From contig NC_045148.1 in NCBI RefSeq assembly GCF_008831285.2, forward strand, positions 1,922,001-1,986,000: DNA of 64,000 bases. The letters run 5' to 3'. Numbering within the stretch: position 1 is the first letter of the stretch; the number at the start of each line of letters is the position of its first letter. This stretch comes from Nymphaea colorata. Lineage: Eukaryota; Streptophyta; Magnoliopsida; Nymphaeales; Nymphaeaceae. This document shows positions 24,063-35,593 of this stretch, in pieces. The position numbers were made by a program, and so were the translations under genes. The notes beneath the pieces are model-generated. The model did not search any database, was not told the DNA's origin, and worked only from the letters and a program-made list of their open reading frames with translations.

Positions 24063-24911
24063 TTATTTATTTATTTATTTATTTATCCTCTGATTTATTT
24101 GGTTGTGCCTTTATGGAAGTGTCTTGTTGTGTTTTTCTTTTTCTGCAAACGTTTTATCGTGCTCTCGTCATAAGTAAAAACTTATTAAATCTCAAGGAAC
24201 TTTTCACTGAACAATTTTGTCGTTGAACTTCTTGGTGGCGTCTTTTCAAACTAACTCATGCAGAGTTTGTGCATGTGTTTGTATATTTCAATGTTCACCA
24301 TTGTAAGCGTTGATTGATATTATGCATTGTCTATTCATAACTCTGAAGGGAAATGCAAGTGACTTTGAATGTCTATTCTTTTTCCCTAGTTGTGTTGGAG
24401 TGGCTTTTTTATAATGTGAAATCATGCCTATTTGTTTCATGTAAGCATCATCTTTATGCCAATCAATGTTTATTTATAATAAGGCATTAACTCCGTCCTT
24501 TACTATTGTTCTTTCAGGTACAAATTGGACGTGATGAGTGCTGGGAAAAATTTCACAAAGATCAGAAAGGCCATTTGTGCTGGCTTTTTTTTCCATGCAG
24601 GTCGAAAGGATCCCCAGGAGGGTTATAGAACCTTGGTTGAGAATCAACCTGTCTACATTCATCCTAGCAGTGCTTTATTTCAAAGGCAACCAGATTGGGT
24701 TATATATAATGAGCTTGTGATGACCACCAAGGAGTACATGCGTGAGGTTACAGTCGTTGACCCAAAATGGTTGGTTGAACTTGCTCCTAGGTTCTTCAAA
24801 GTTGCTGACCCGACAAAAATGAGTAAGCGCAAACGGCAAGAGCGTATTGAACCTCTTTATGATAGATATCATGAACCAAACTCATGGCGCTTGAGCAAAC
24901 GCCGTGCTTGA
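20516..24911 (+). CDS. DEAH5/DHX8: Pre-mRNA-splicing DEAH-box RNA helicase, DHX8/PRP22 type (DEAH5-like); apparent 1-base frameshift
   Basis: PRP22-type helicases use ATP to release mature mRNA from the spliceosome in the nucleus. Exon 1 is 20516-23738 and exon 2 is 24518-24911, joined by a GT-AG intron that splits an Arg codon and restores [13 protein letters not shown]. In order: a conserved N-terminal helical region ([16 protein letters not shown]), an Arg/Asp/Glu-rich RD-type stretch, an S1 RNA-binding domain (about residues 251-328, [20 protein letters not shown]), Walker [10 protein letters not shown] (about 575), DEAH (672), SAT (704), QRAGRAGR (873), and the family ending [10 protein letters not shown]. 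The reading frame changes near 20798-20803, inside a run of six Gs. One more G would give [18 protein letters not shown] in frame and a 1205-residue protein, close to the Arabidopsis length of about 1168. I read the shift as a likely homopolymer error, though a real mutation is possible. The start ATG 20516 gives the conserved N-terminus. Confidence 0.95.
23999..24087. repeat. (TA)n-(TTTA)n microsatellite in the helicase intron
   Basis: About 57 bases of TA repeat are followed by about seven TTTA units, inside the single intron of the helicase gene. Confidence 0.95.
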
Positions 24912-27900
24912 TATTATATTTGTATGTACTCTTTGTATCATATTGGAAAATTTTTTCTTCACTTATTCCAGTGAAGCGGCTAATTTGATTACTTTATGCT
25001 TTCATTATATTGATTCCAGTGAATCTGGTAATTATTATGGTGGGTTACCTTGTTAAGCACAAGTGCCTCAAGCCATGGAGAGCCATCATCGAAGTGATTT
25101 CTTGTCAGGTATTCTCTCTCTCATTAGAATCAAACCTTCACTTTAAATTAAACGAGCTGTGGGATATGGAACTTTCTTTAGAAATTTGTGGTCCTAATTG
25201 GTGTTATTCTGGTCTATGGATGTTTCTGGAAGTTGGTGTTTTCAGTGTCATCGAGCCTTTCTTGGAACTATCATATTTTCTGTTCATCTGTATGTCTTTT
25301 GGTTTTTTTTTTTTTTTGGTCCCAGATGCCCTGTCTAAGGTGAATTCTGATAGCGAGCATTCTGATTAGCCAAAATTAGGGAGAAAGTGTGTTCTTTTCC
25401 TACATATAAGGCTTCAGTGGGATAAATTCTCCCTTCCTCTAGTGAAAATCTTGCAAGTGCCATCAGTTTTGCGTGAATGTGAAAGAACTGGTTCTATAAC
25501 ACTTGCTATGTTTATAGGTGGGCACTGCTGTGTAACAACTGTGTCACATTTTGTTTTTGGATGTATTACATGGGAAACCGCACTTGGGCCGAGAGACTTA
25601 GTTGCTGCCATAAAACTTCATAACTGGATGTCCTAATTTATGCACTTTTTTGAGAACCAAATGCTATCTAGTTTTGCTTCATATCGTAAGACCTGATTTC
25701 TCACCCTGTAGATACATATAGAAATGATGAACAAGAGGAAAGGAAATGGTTTTGTTCTTCACTGAATGATAAGCAATACATTAACAGCTTTAGTTGTGGT
25801 ATGGGGAATTTCTAATAGATTGATCCATCCCTTGTCTGGTTCTACAGAAAAGAAACTTAACCGAGGCCCCTAAGTAGATTATTTGTTGTTACTTACATGA
25901 AATATAACATTAATTTCTGCAATAAGGCATCAGCTTCATCCTGCTGTCAACTGTACATAACATCTTGTTTGTTCATTCATCTTTTGTTATGCATAATTGT
26001 TTTCATGAACATATCAGCATGCAACTGTGGTGGGAACTATTATCAAATAGAAAAGGTGCTAGTTCTACCTGTTTGACAAGTACTATGACAGGCGTCTGAT
26101 TTTATTGGATGCACGCACAATCTACGGAAATGAACGTATGACCATTAGTAATGGTCGATACATTTTTGGTGACCTTTATAAGAGCTGATAGTTGGAATCC
26201 ACAATACATCAAATGAACATCAGAGTTGTTTGTCTTGAATGGACTGTTGCAATGAATAGATGATGATGTGGATTCCACAGAGAGAGGTGGGGAGGGAGAG
26301 AGAGAGAGGTGGTTAATAGAATGCCAAGGGAAAATATTGGGACCTGCAGCATATTAAGACTACTAGTTTCGGTTAGAGTTCAGCTGTCAGGCTTAAGCCA
26401 TGGAGCTCAGTCCAGACCTAAAGTTAGACTGATCTTGTGGACTATTCCATGATCAGATTTATTGATAAGTAGAAAACTGGAAAGTTGTTTGGATTGCATT
26501 GCATAATATATCTAGCATGGATTTGGTTCAGGAATGAGGTTTACAATAGAATGACTGTAGGAAGCCATCAAAACAGTGAAAGTAGTCCGTTGAGGCCGAG
26601 CGAATCTGAACAGCTCTCTGAATGGTGTTGGTCACCTTCAATATCCATTTTATATCAGGTTGCTTTACTTGCGTCATGGATTTATTCTTGATACTGATCT
26701 TGGCTTGGGCTTGGTTGTAGACAGAGAAGATGTAAATGAACTTGTGAAGGATATCGCATGAGGGTTGGATAAGGAATCATGCGGGGGAATCGGTGATGCA
26801 AATGAACAAATGCATGAAATGAAAGAATTTCGATTTGCCTGAATGATGTGCAGCTTACCTTTTGACAATCAACTTATCTTTTGAGACATATAATTTGAAT
26901 TTATTTTTGCCATTTAGTGCACCGGAATTCTTCTTTAGGATGCTGAGTACCACCTATGGGCCCTTCTGGGCCATTTCTTCAGACTGTTGACCTAGAATGG
27001 AATCTCTTCCTAAACTGAATGTGAGTGACGTTCATCTTGAATATCTAAGAGAGTAACTTTGCTACTTAAAGTAGTTATAAATTTCAATTCATTTGACTAT
27101 GCAGGTCTTCTGTCCCATGCTTCTTTTTTAGTAGATAGATGGGCATTTTCTATAATGCTAGGTTCTACTCCATTTCACAGGAAGTTGATCAAGAACATGA
27201 GCAAAACAGCCAGTTGAATGATTTTGACTTTCATGGCCTAAAATTAATAGTCTGACTGTGTTTTGACACGATGTTTATATGGTGGTGCAGGATGGTGGTG
27301 CAAATCTTCGTGATTTTAAAATTTTGGAGAGCTGCCACAAGCTATGTGCTTCGCTTCTTCTGGTGGTCCAATGGAAGGCAGAACAGATCATGTTTATTGT
27401 TTTCATCAGCCAGTTCACTTGATATTTTGAAGACTAGTCAAAGCTTGGAGAACTGCAAGTTGCAAGGGAGACACTGGCCAACAATGGACTTAGCAGTAAA
27501 CATGTCTACCTTTTATGTCTGTTTGGGAATGGCGATGATTCTTGTAACAACAGGCCCTACGTTGGATGCAATGTTTTAGAGTTTCTCTTGGACTATGGCC
27601 TTAGAGCACAATTAGGTGATGGGATTGAACGTTTCCTGTTTGGTGGGACTTGGACTTTGGTTGTGCCTATGATCTGGCTAGAGTTGGTGACCTGCTAGAT
27701 CCTTGTGATCCTACGAACGGCACGATTGCTTGAGTCTGTTCATCTCAAGTCCAGTGGAACAGGCTTCTCTCAGTCTATGTCACAATCATTCAGAGAACAG
27801 GTCCTTTCCGACCTAGCACCCTTTCTTTCCGTGAGATGCAGACACTCGAGCGGTTGTTCAACCCCTTGAAGGATGCTGGGGACGAACTCTCCAGCTTCAC

Positions 27901-29290
27901 ATTGTGTTTCTTCTCTAGCCCTTTTGATGAGCCGTCGTTGTTGGCCTCTTTCTTGTGCTCCGGTCGGTAAACGCTGACAAGTACCAATTGTAGCAACCAT
28001 GAATATATTTTTTTTCTCTTTTTATTGAATGTGATTTAGAAGAGAGGTGAAGAGGGAAATGAACTGGAAAATCAGGTTTTTCTCCTTGGTAGCATATTCT
28101 TCTTTGTCATTTTTTTTTTCTCAACCATCATTTTCACTCTTAAACCGTGAATATTAATTTGGAAAATGGATGTGCGCGCGCGTGTGTGTATATATATAGC
28201 CAACATGTTATTCTTTGTATACTTTCAATCTGCACGTCTACTGCAAAATAGATGGATGAATTGAGGCTCGGCTTCCCAAGATATGATGAGTATGAAATAT
28301 ATTGAGATTGATGTCAGTGCCTTCAACTGAAGTAGTTCCAATCTTATGGGGTGTCTGTAAATAGACAAGTAACATTGTTGAAGCTGAGGATACTAAATGA
28401 ATCTATCAATCTTATGTCTTTCTGCGTTACAGGCTTACAGCACCAGCATTCCGAATAGAGAAGAAAAACTCAGCATATACTGGTAATTTTAAAATATTTT
28501 ATATTTGTGAAAGTAAAAAATGTCACAAGTTACGTTTAGGTGTTAAAACCTGTTTCGTGAAACGTTCAAGCATTTTTTTAGTTTGATACGTATTACCAAA
28601 TATTCGATGATTAATTTTTACGAAAAAAAAATAAAAATAGCAACATGTTTTCCCAAAGGGTGTCACTTAAGATGCCTTATTCTTTGGCAGATCAATATAC
28701 CGATGAAGAAAGTTTTCGTGGTATTGTCTTACAAGGTTTGAGGGTCATTACGGACACTCACAACAAGAAAAACTAAAATCTAATGAAAACTAACTTCTTA
28801 TTGTTAACAATGTTACTGAATTGCCAACTCAAGTCTCATATCAGCCAATATTTTTGACATTTATCAGCTCTTCGCTAGAATATATAATGTGGGCGAGTAC
28901 ATCGATTCCGACCCATCGCCTGGAAAAGAAAGAAAAACCGAAGCCCAGCAGGGCTATGTCCGGGTTTGAACGTGGTCAACTTGATGCTAGGACCAGGACC
29001 CAATGCTTACGAGAATGCAGCCGAAGACGCCACTTTCTTCTGTGCCTGTGCCTTTATTCGAACAGCTGTACCTTATCCTTCCTTCAGTCATTGTCTATAT
29101 GTAATGTCAATTTAGTTAGAGCATGGACATGTTGTCATTGAATTGCTAGTGATCTGTGACTGTTTATTCCATGACGGTAATACATCAACCCATTGAAATA
29201 TTTTCTGGTGGAAGGATGATCTTACCACTCGAACGAGAACTGAAGCGCCTCCTCTTTTCATTATTTGTCTCTAAAGACTAGAGTTACTTT
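24912..29290. other. Helicase 3' flank and intergenic region, no gene recognised
   Basis: The first few hundred bases should be 3' untranslated region. A possible untranslated-region intron is suggested by a donor-like cag/gtattc near 25108-25114 and an acceptor-like cccag near 25325, but this cannot be proved. Further on, frames at 27271-27579 and 27770-28000 are isolated and match nothing I recognise. No RNA gene was found. Confidence 0.45.
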
Positions 29291-29299
29291 AGTATCAGA

Positions 29300-29740
29300 T
29301 CAACAACGAGTCGGGCTACTCGAGCTCGATTCGTTAAAGCTTGGCTCGTAAGCTAGCTCGAGCCGAGTCATTTGCTTAACGAATCGAGTTTGAGTTCATG
29401 AGTCGACTCGTTCAAATAATCGAGTTGAGTTCGAGCTCAACACCTAACTGCCGAATCGATTTCGAGTCTTAATTGAGTTTGTCGAGCCTTAATCAAGCCG
29501 CTATATTCAAACGAGTTTACGAGTTTGTCGATCCTTAATCGAACCGAGCTCGAGGTCAACACATAACGATAAATATCAATTTTATTCAAACGAGTTTGTC
29601 GAGCCTTAATCGAGTTGAGTTTTCGAGTCGAGTTCAAGCTGCTTCCATCAAGCTATTTGGAGAGCCGAGTCGAGCTCAAGGTTTCATTAGTCAAACCAAG
29701 TTCAAGGTAACTCTAAGCTCGACTCGGCTCGTGTTCACCC
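29300..29740. repeat. TCGAG-rich degenerate interspersed repeat
   Basis: A 440-bp block is saturated with variants of gagtcgag, tcgagtt and gagctcga, in which both strands read alike. It ends ctcggctcgtgttcaccctag, a tail seen at the end of many plant repeats of this type. Internal units gtttgtcgagccttaatcga recur three times at about 29475-29605. No clear target duplication was found. The window's first 110 bases are a similar fragment. Confidence 0.7.
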
Positions 29741-29956
29741 TAGTATAAGGTAGTGAGATGTCTTGTAGTTCAACTTATACGTAGTGACCCCTTAAAATTT
29801 TTTCACTTTAGCAAAAAATGACGGCATAATCCGCACGCAGGTACTTAATCGGTTGGTTATCAGAACGGGGAAAACACACAGTCGTTTATTTTTCAAGGGC
29901 TCAAAGTTTATCGTTTAACGATAATATCGCGATATTTTTGGCGGCTGTCACAAAAC

Positions 29957-29977
29957 TAGGGTTTACAAATATATACA
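29957..29977 (+). promoter_or_regulatory. Telo-box and TATA element of the RPL10A promoter
   Basis: tagggttt (29957-29964), the complement of the telo-box AAACCCTA, sits directly before a TATA-like aaatatata (29967-29975). Telo-boxes are a known feature of plant ribosomal-protein gene promoters. The placement about 200 bp before the start codon fits a short leader, possibly with an untranslated-region intron between about 30043 and 30142. Confidence 0.6.
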
Positions 29978-30181
29978 ACGCTCTCTCAGCCACTTTTTCC
30001 CGCGGGCGACAGGAGTTAGGGCTGTTTTGGCCACCGGAGCGCAGGTACGCAGTGTCTCTTCAAGGTTAGGACTTGCTTGGAGCTTCTTCTTCATCTGATC
30101 TGTACTGATCTCTCTCACTCTCTTTCTCTGTGTGGTGTCCAGGAAAGAAGAGAATAGGCGAATCCAGTAGTCGACGCCATC

Positions 30182-31089
30182 ATGAGGTACTTCCTACCGA
30201 GTCACCGTCAGTTTCCGTTTCATTTCGTGTTTTTTCGGGATTATGCTAGTGGAAATTTCTTGTCATTCTTCTTGCTATTTCTTTCGGTAAGAACTTCTGT
30301 TCTTTTGTGCGCGGAAGACATTTCTTAGATTTCTTTAGAGAATGCGCTGGGCTTTCAGCGTAGTTGTTTTTTTAAAGCATCTGGATGCACAGAAACGGAG
30401 GACTTCACTCGTAACTGAAATACTGTTCTGAAAGAAAAATATTGAAAGGGGTGTCTAACAGTAAAGGTCAGAACTGTGTTTTTCTTATCATGTTTAAGTC
30501 CGTGACGTCTGAAAGATATCATTGGGCTTCCATTATAAGAAAAAAGCACCATATGTGGGTGTAACAACCACTTGAAGCCTTATCTCGCTCTAAAATGGCT
30601 TCAACTCTGTAAAAGCGCTTTACAGTTACGAACATTACAATAACGAACATTTTGTTTTTGGGAACAATGTCTAAACTTTGAGTAGTTTTTACAACGACTG
30701 CTGATTCATTTTGGTCGGTTGAATGATGCACAATTAACAGGACCACTTATGAATTGTGATAATATGCTATATACTCTACTCAAAACACGAAATGCAATCA
30801 ACATTCTTGCGTCGATGATATTTCTCTAGTTTTCTGTCCAACACCACCTAGTGCTCGGTCCCCTACAATCAGCGCCTCGTTGGTTTCAAAAGAGCATAAC
30901 GTTGTTCGAACTTTAATGTGTCATGAAAGGTTAGAAGACCTTAATGGTTCACGTCTCATCATTGATGTTGTGCAAATAGACGTAATATTTGGTTTAGTTA
31001 ACAGGATGGTCTCTTTTATTACGAATGCTTAGTTACCGTGATACTGGATCCTTATTGAAAGGGAAGAATTGCACATATCAAGGGATACG

Positions 31090-31145
<56 letters not shown>

Positions 31146-34100
31146 GACCATTATTAGTATAAGATCGTCTCTCCAATCCTCAAGTAGTAGAGAACAAGTC
31201 AAACTTATTAATTTGATGTGCCTTAATTTTGGCATGCGAGCATTGTTGGTGTACTTTGGACTAGTGAATTTGATCAATGCTATCAAGTGGTACTATATTA
31301 ACCACCTCTCATTTTTTTAGGTTTTTCTATAAAAGTGCTGATTAGGATAGGCTTTGTCTTTAGAAAAATGGTTTTTCTGGAGACAGTAGTTGCTTGATCT
31401 ACCATCAATGATTTCCTTATCTTCTTTTCTTTTCTTGTCTTTTGTTCAGCAAGCTCCAGAGTGACGCACTAAGAGAAGCCATCACTACAGTTGTCACTGG
31501 TGCAAAAGAGAAAAAGCGCAAGTTTACTGAGACAATTGAACTCCAGATTGGACTAAAGAACTATGATCCTCAGAAGGACAAACGTTTCAGTGGTTCTGTG
31601 AAGTTGCCACACATTCCCCGGCCTAAGATGAGGGTTTGCATGCTTGGAGATGCACAACATGTTGAGGAGGTAATTATTAGCCACTGCTAGCACAGATGCC
31701 CCTTTACAAGAGAAACCCGATAACACACGCACCCTCCACCCTGATCCCCGATTAGGGTCTTTCCTCCCAGAGGGTAGAAACGCCCAATCATGATGGTCCT
31801 CCACTGACGTCCTTCGACCTTATTTTATAAGCACCACTGGATCAGTCTCCATGAAGATCTGATCTAATTCCATACCTGGTTCCTAGCAGTAATATACTTG
31901 AGATTTGAGAACATAGATCTTCAGATATTGCATGTTTGAGAACATAGATTTTCACATATTCTTGTAATGGATACTCAATATCCTGTATTTATTTGGAAGT
32001 ATAGTATATGATTTTTGGTTGCACTGTTATCCTCCACACCTGTATTTAGTTAAGAGTGTGTCACATCACCTGGAACTTGTTTCTGTATGCAAAAATGTCA
32101 GACTGTGCATGCTATCAAGCATGATGCTTTCCTTCGTGTCTTGAATGATGCTAAAGGAAACAGGGCACAAGTATGGTCTTTGGAGGAGTGTCACTAGGCC
32201 CCTATATCACATGGATCCTGCAAAATATGCCACTGCACCAGAGTTGGGTGTGCATTGTTGCTGTTAATAATTGATGATTGCTGTACTTTATGTTTTAATT
32301 AAAATTCATACATTTGTTTTATAATTGTATGTGTAATCTTCCTTGCACACACATAATTATACTATGGCCACAATTACATCCATGTTTTTTTCTCTTTGAA
32401 ACATGGTCCACCAGTACCTGCATCCATGCTCATATGACATGGCTTACATAACCAACTACTCAACATATGTTGAGATTGAAAATGTTTTTTCTGTTGTAGT
32501 ACCATAGATGTTCCTAGTCTTAATTTTTTTTTCTTTGTAGTTTTTTTTACTGGAAAAGTAACTGCATTTAGAGTAAGTGAAACCAGAAATGAAGTCCTTT
32601 TGTTTAGAATAGCATGAAAACGCCAATGTCTTAGCCTTTATAAATAGGTTGTCTGTTTTTAGATCTAATAGTGCTGGCTAATTGGGGATAATAACTACAT
32701 TAATATGGATAAAATTGCAGGCAGAGAAAATTGGTTTGGACTATATGGACGTGGAAGGGCTGAAGAAGATGAACAAAAACAAGAAATTGGTGAAGAAACT
32801 TGCAAAGAAATACCATGCTTTTCTTGCATCTGAGGCTATAATCAAACAAATTCCAAGGCTTCTTGGTCCGGGTCTTAACAAGGCAGGCAAGTATTTTTTT
32901 TCACTTACCGCCCAATTTCAGAATGGCCCTCTGGACAGGGTTTTTGAGATTGCTCACGCTGAATTGTTAAGAGCATATGATTAGTTTTCCAGTCTCATTA
33001 CATGCACATAAGATTGGAAGGTGGTCCAACAATCTCTCTATATTTCTCTATGTTTAAGATAGTGTTCAGAAGGCTTGAACAAGGTCAGCTGAAGTCGGGA
33101 TTTTGTGCCTTAATTTGATAATATTCTGATTGCTATTCTTTGCTTGTTTATGTTTGTTTTTATGTGTCATAAATTTTTGAGTTCAGTTGGATGGAGATTG
33201 ATTGTTCAGTTACCACTCTGAGATGGGAGTGCTTGTAAGATTTATTAATTGATGAAGGATGATTGATGCACAAAAATTATGTGCAGACTGAAGTGGATTG
33301 GTGTCACCTTGATATATTCTTTAGGCAATTTTGATACTGCTCATAATCTTAAATATTTTATAATGATATTGGTGACATCTAACCGATGCCTCTTGTCCAA
33401 ACATCTATCATTTTATTCTGTCTACATCTACAGCTTTATCTTTCCATTTTTCTCAGTTATGTTAAATATCTACTTGTGTTTCTTTGACATACCAGGGAAG
33501 TTCCCCACTCTGGTTACTCATCAAGAATCCCTAGAGTCTAAAGTGAACGAAACAAAGGCAATGGTGAAATTCCAGCTGAAGAAGGTCCTCTGCATGGGGG
33601 TTGCTGTTGGGAACTGCTCAATGGAGGAGAAGCAGATATTCCAGAATGTTCAGCTCAGTGTCAACTTCCTGGTTTCGTTATTGAAGAAGAATTGGCAAAA
33701 TGTAAGGCCCTTGACTAACACTTCTACACTCATCTCTTGTTTCTTCTTTCTTGGTCTGCTCCACCATACTGCTTTTGTCAGTGGAGTATATTAATGGGTC
33801 AATGTTCCCTTGCACAAGTTGGTGGGACTGATTTTGGGCTTTCTTTTGGTGGAATTTCAAATTCACTTGGCTGCTATCCAGCATTGGCCAGCAGAAAAAG
33901 AAAAGTCTGTTTCCTACCCATACTGCTGTGGGCTTTTGAAACAAAAAAGTGATTATGCTGCATTTTGTAAGCAAAGTTCATAATTTAGTTCACATGTTAA
34001 CACTCAACGCAAGTCTGTTACTATATTTCTATAAACAGTATCATTTGACACATATACAGTGAGAAGCAATGAGAATACGGTTTTCTCCATACTTAGAAGT

Positions 34101-34256
34101 TCCTGTGGTTGTACCTGTCCCTTGGCATATGATAAAGGAAAACATTTATTTGTGTACATTTTTTTTTCTGATGATTCATTCATTTCCTTGATTTGTGAAC
34201 AGGTTAGGTGCTTGTACCTGAAAAGCACAATGGGGCCGGCAGTTCGCGTTTTTTGA
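30182..34256 (+). CDS. RPL10A: 60S ribosomal protein L10a (uL1 family)
   Basis: This is the L1-stalk protein of the large cytosolic ribosomal subunit, near the E site, acting in tRNA release. Five coding exons join into 216 residues, the family length: 30182-30186 (only ATGAG), 31450-31669, 32721-32886, 33496-33701 and 34203-34256. The product begins [19 protein letters not shown] and carries [61 protein letters not shown] and the ending [11 protein letters not shown], all strongly conserved in plants. Phases agree at every junction. The intron after exon 3 has a GC donor (AG/GCAAGT at 32887-32892) and a normal AG acceptor; no GT alternative keeps the conserved NKAGKFPT. The first exon coding for five bases explains why the start is easy to miss. 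Confidence 0.97.
31091..31142. repeat. (TC)n-(AC)n microsatellite in RPL10A intron 1
   Basis: About ten TC units are followed by about sixteen AC units within the first intron. Confidence 0.95.
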
Positions 34257-35593
34257 TGTTCTTACTACCTCATGGTTTTATCCGGCCATTCTTCATTATT
34301 TCGGATGAATATTAGGTGTTTGTACTTGGTTCTTTATTTGTTATCAGTTTTCCAGATCTTGTAAGGGTTCCATGCGCATACGGTTAACAGCAGTAGCTAC
34401 TCTTTTTTGTTTATTATGCAATTTTGAGCATTGTCTGATTGGGCCTCAGCTAATGAGCCCCTAATATTTGCGTGACAAGCACGACCACTAGAAAAATCGT
34501 ATTCGTCGAAGGCTTTTAAGCGAGAAAGTTTTGGAGGCATTCATTTATCAGTCCATTTACTCGTACAATGGGACGTCGTGCTTGAATCCACATGACGTTC
34601 GTCAGTTTGAACCACTCCGTTTGGAAAAATGCAAGGGACTAACGTGTTGCAGCGTCACAACTTATGTCTCGAGAATCCCAGATTCATTTCCTGTTTCGGA
34701 CCGAAGATCGACTATAAGTCCTCACTTTCTGCAACTTTTCTACTGTAGAATGTACAAGATGTGTTTTCTACCGTTTATTTGTGCTTACTATGCTAGCATT
34801 CATAGTTTTTTCATAATTTCTTTCGAAATTTTCGGAAGAAATCGGACATACTTAAAAAATTACATTTTTTCTACCACTTTTGCCTATAATTGGATTATAA
34901 ATATTGCATCGTCACCAATCAGCACAGGCAACTGGTTCAACTGTAATTCATGCTTATCGTTTTTTTAAATTAAATCCGAGTCGAGTTTGGACTTATTGTT
35001 TAAAAATTGAGACACATATCAATCCAATCGGTGTACAAGTAATCCCAATTTTAGACCTGAGTGGGGAGGAGAAGCTTGGGCTTACTAAAAAGCCTTCCGT
35101 AAGTTCTTCGCCATAGACATGCTTCTGTAAAATCCAATGCTTCGCTTGAAACTAATTTCCTTTTAAACTTTCAAAGAGTAACACGATAATGATGAACTAG
35201 TTTTAACATTTCATTGAATACCAGACGCTTACTCTGTCAAAGTTTAAAATGATAAAAGAAAAAATAATCTCCCGAAATCCATTGAAATCTGAGAAGATTA
35301 CTCTTTTCGTACTTTTATAATGAAAGGATAAAAATTTATAAATTTAGTTTTGTAAAAAGGATTTGGAAAAAACGCAAATACTGCATCGATATCGAGTTTT
35401 AACGGCTATCATGTTACCCTATTTTTCTTTTGTCTTCTTTTTTTTAGGGGAAAAAGGCTGTGCGTGTCGATGTGGACAAACTAGGACATGGGAGACCTCC
35501 TAGTCCGACACTGTGTCCTTAAATCAGGCTCTTTCTTTTTGTTGGGTCCGCGCCAATTCGGAATACAGGCTCTGTGAAAGAGAGGAGGGAAAC
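34257..35593. other. RPL10A 3' flank and upstream region of the next gene
   Basis: No gene recognised. The last 150 bases before the next start become less AT-rich and hold a small inverted repeat (ggacaaactagga ... tcctagtcc) at about 35473-35505, possibly part of the promoter. Confidence 0.45.

Noticed and set aside
27271-28000. Frames of about 70-100 codons downstream of the helicase
   Set aside because: They are isolated, in conflicting frames, and match no family I know.
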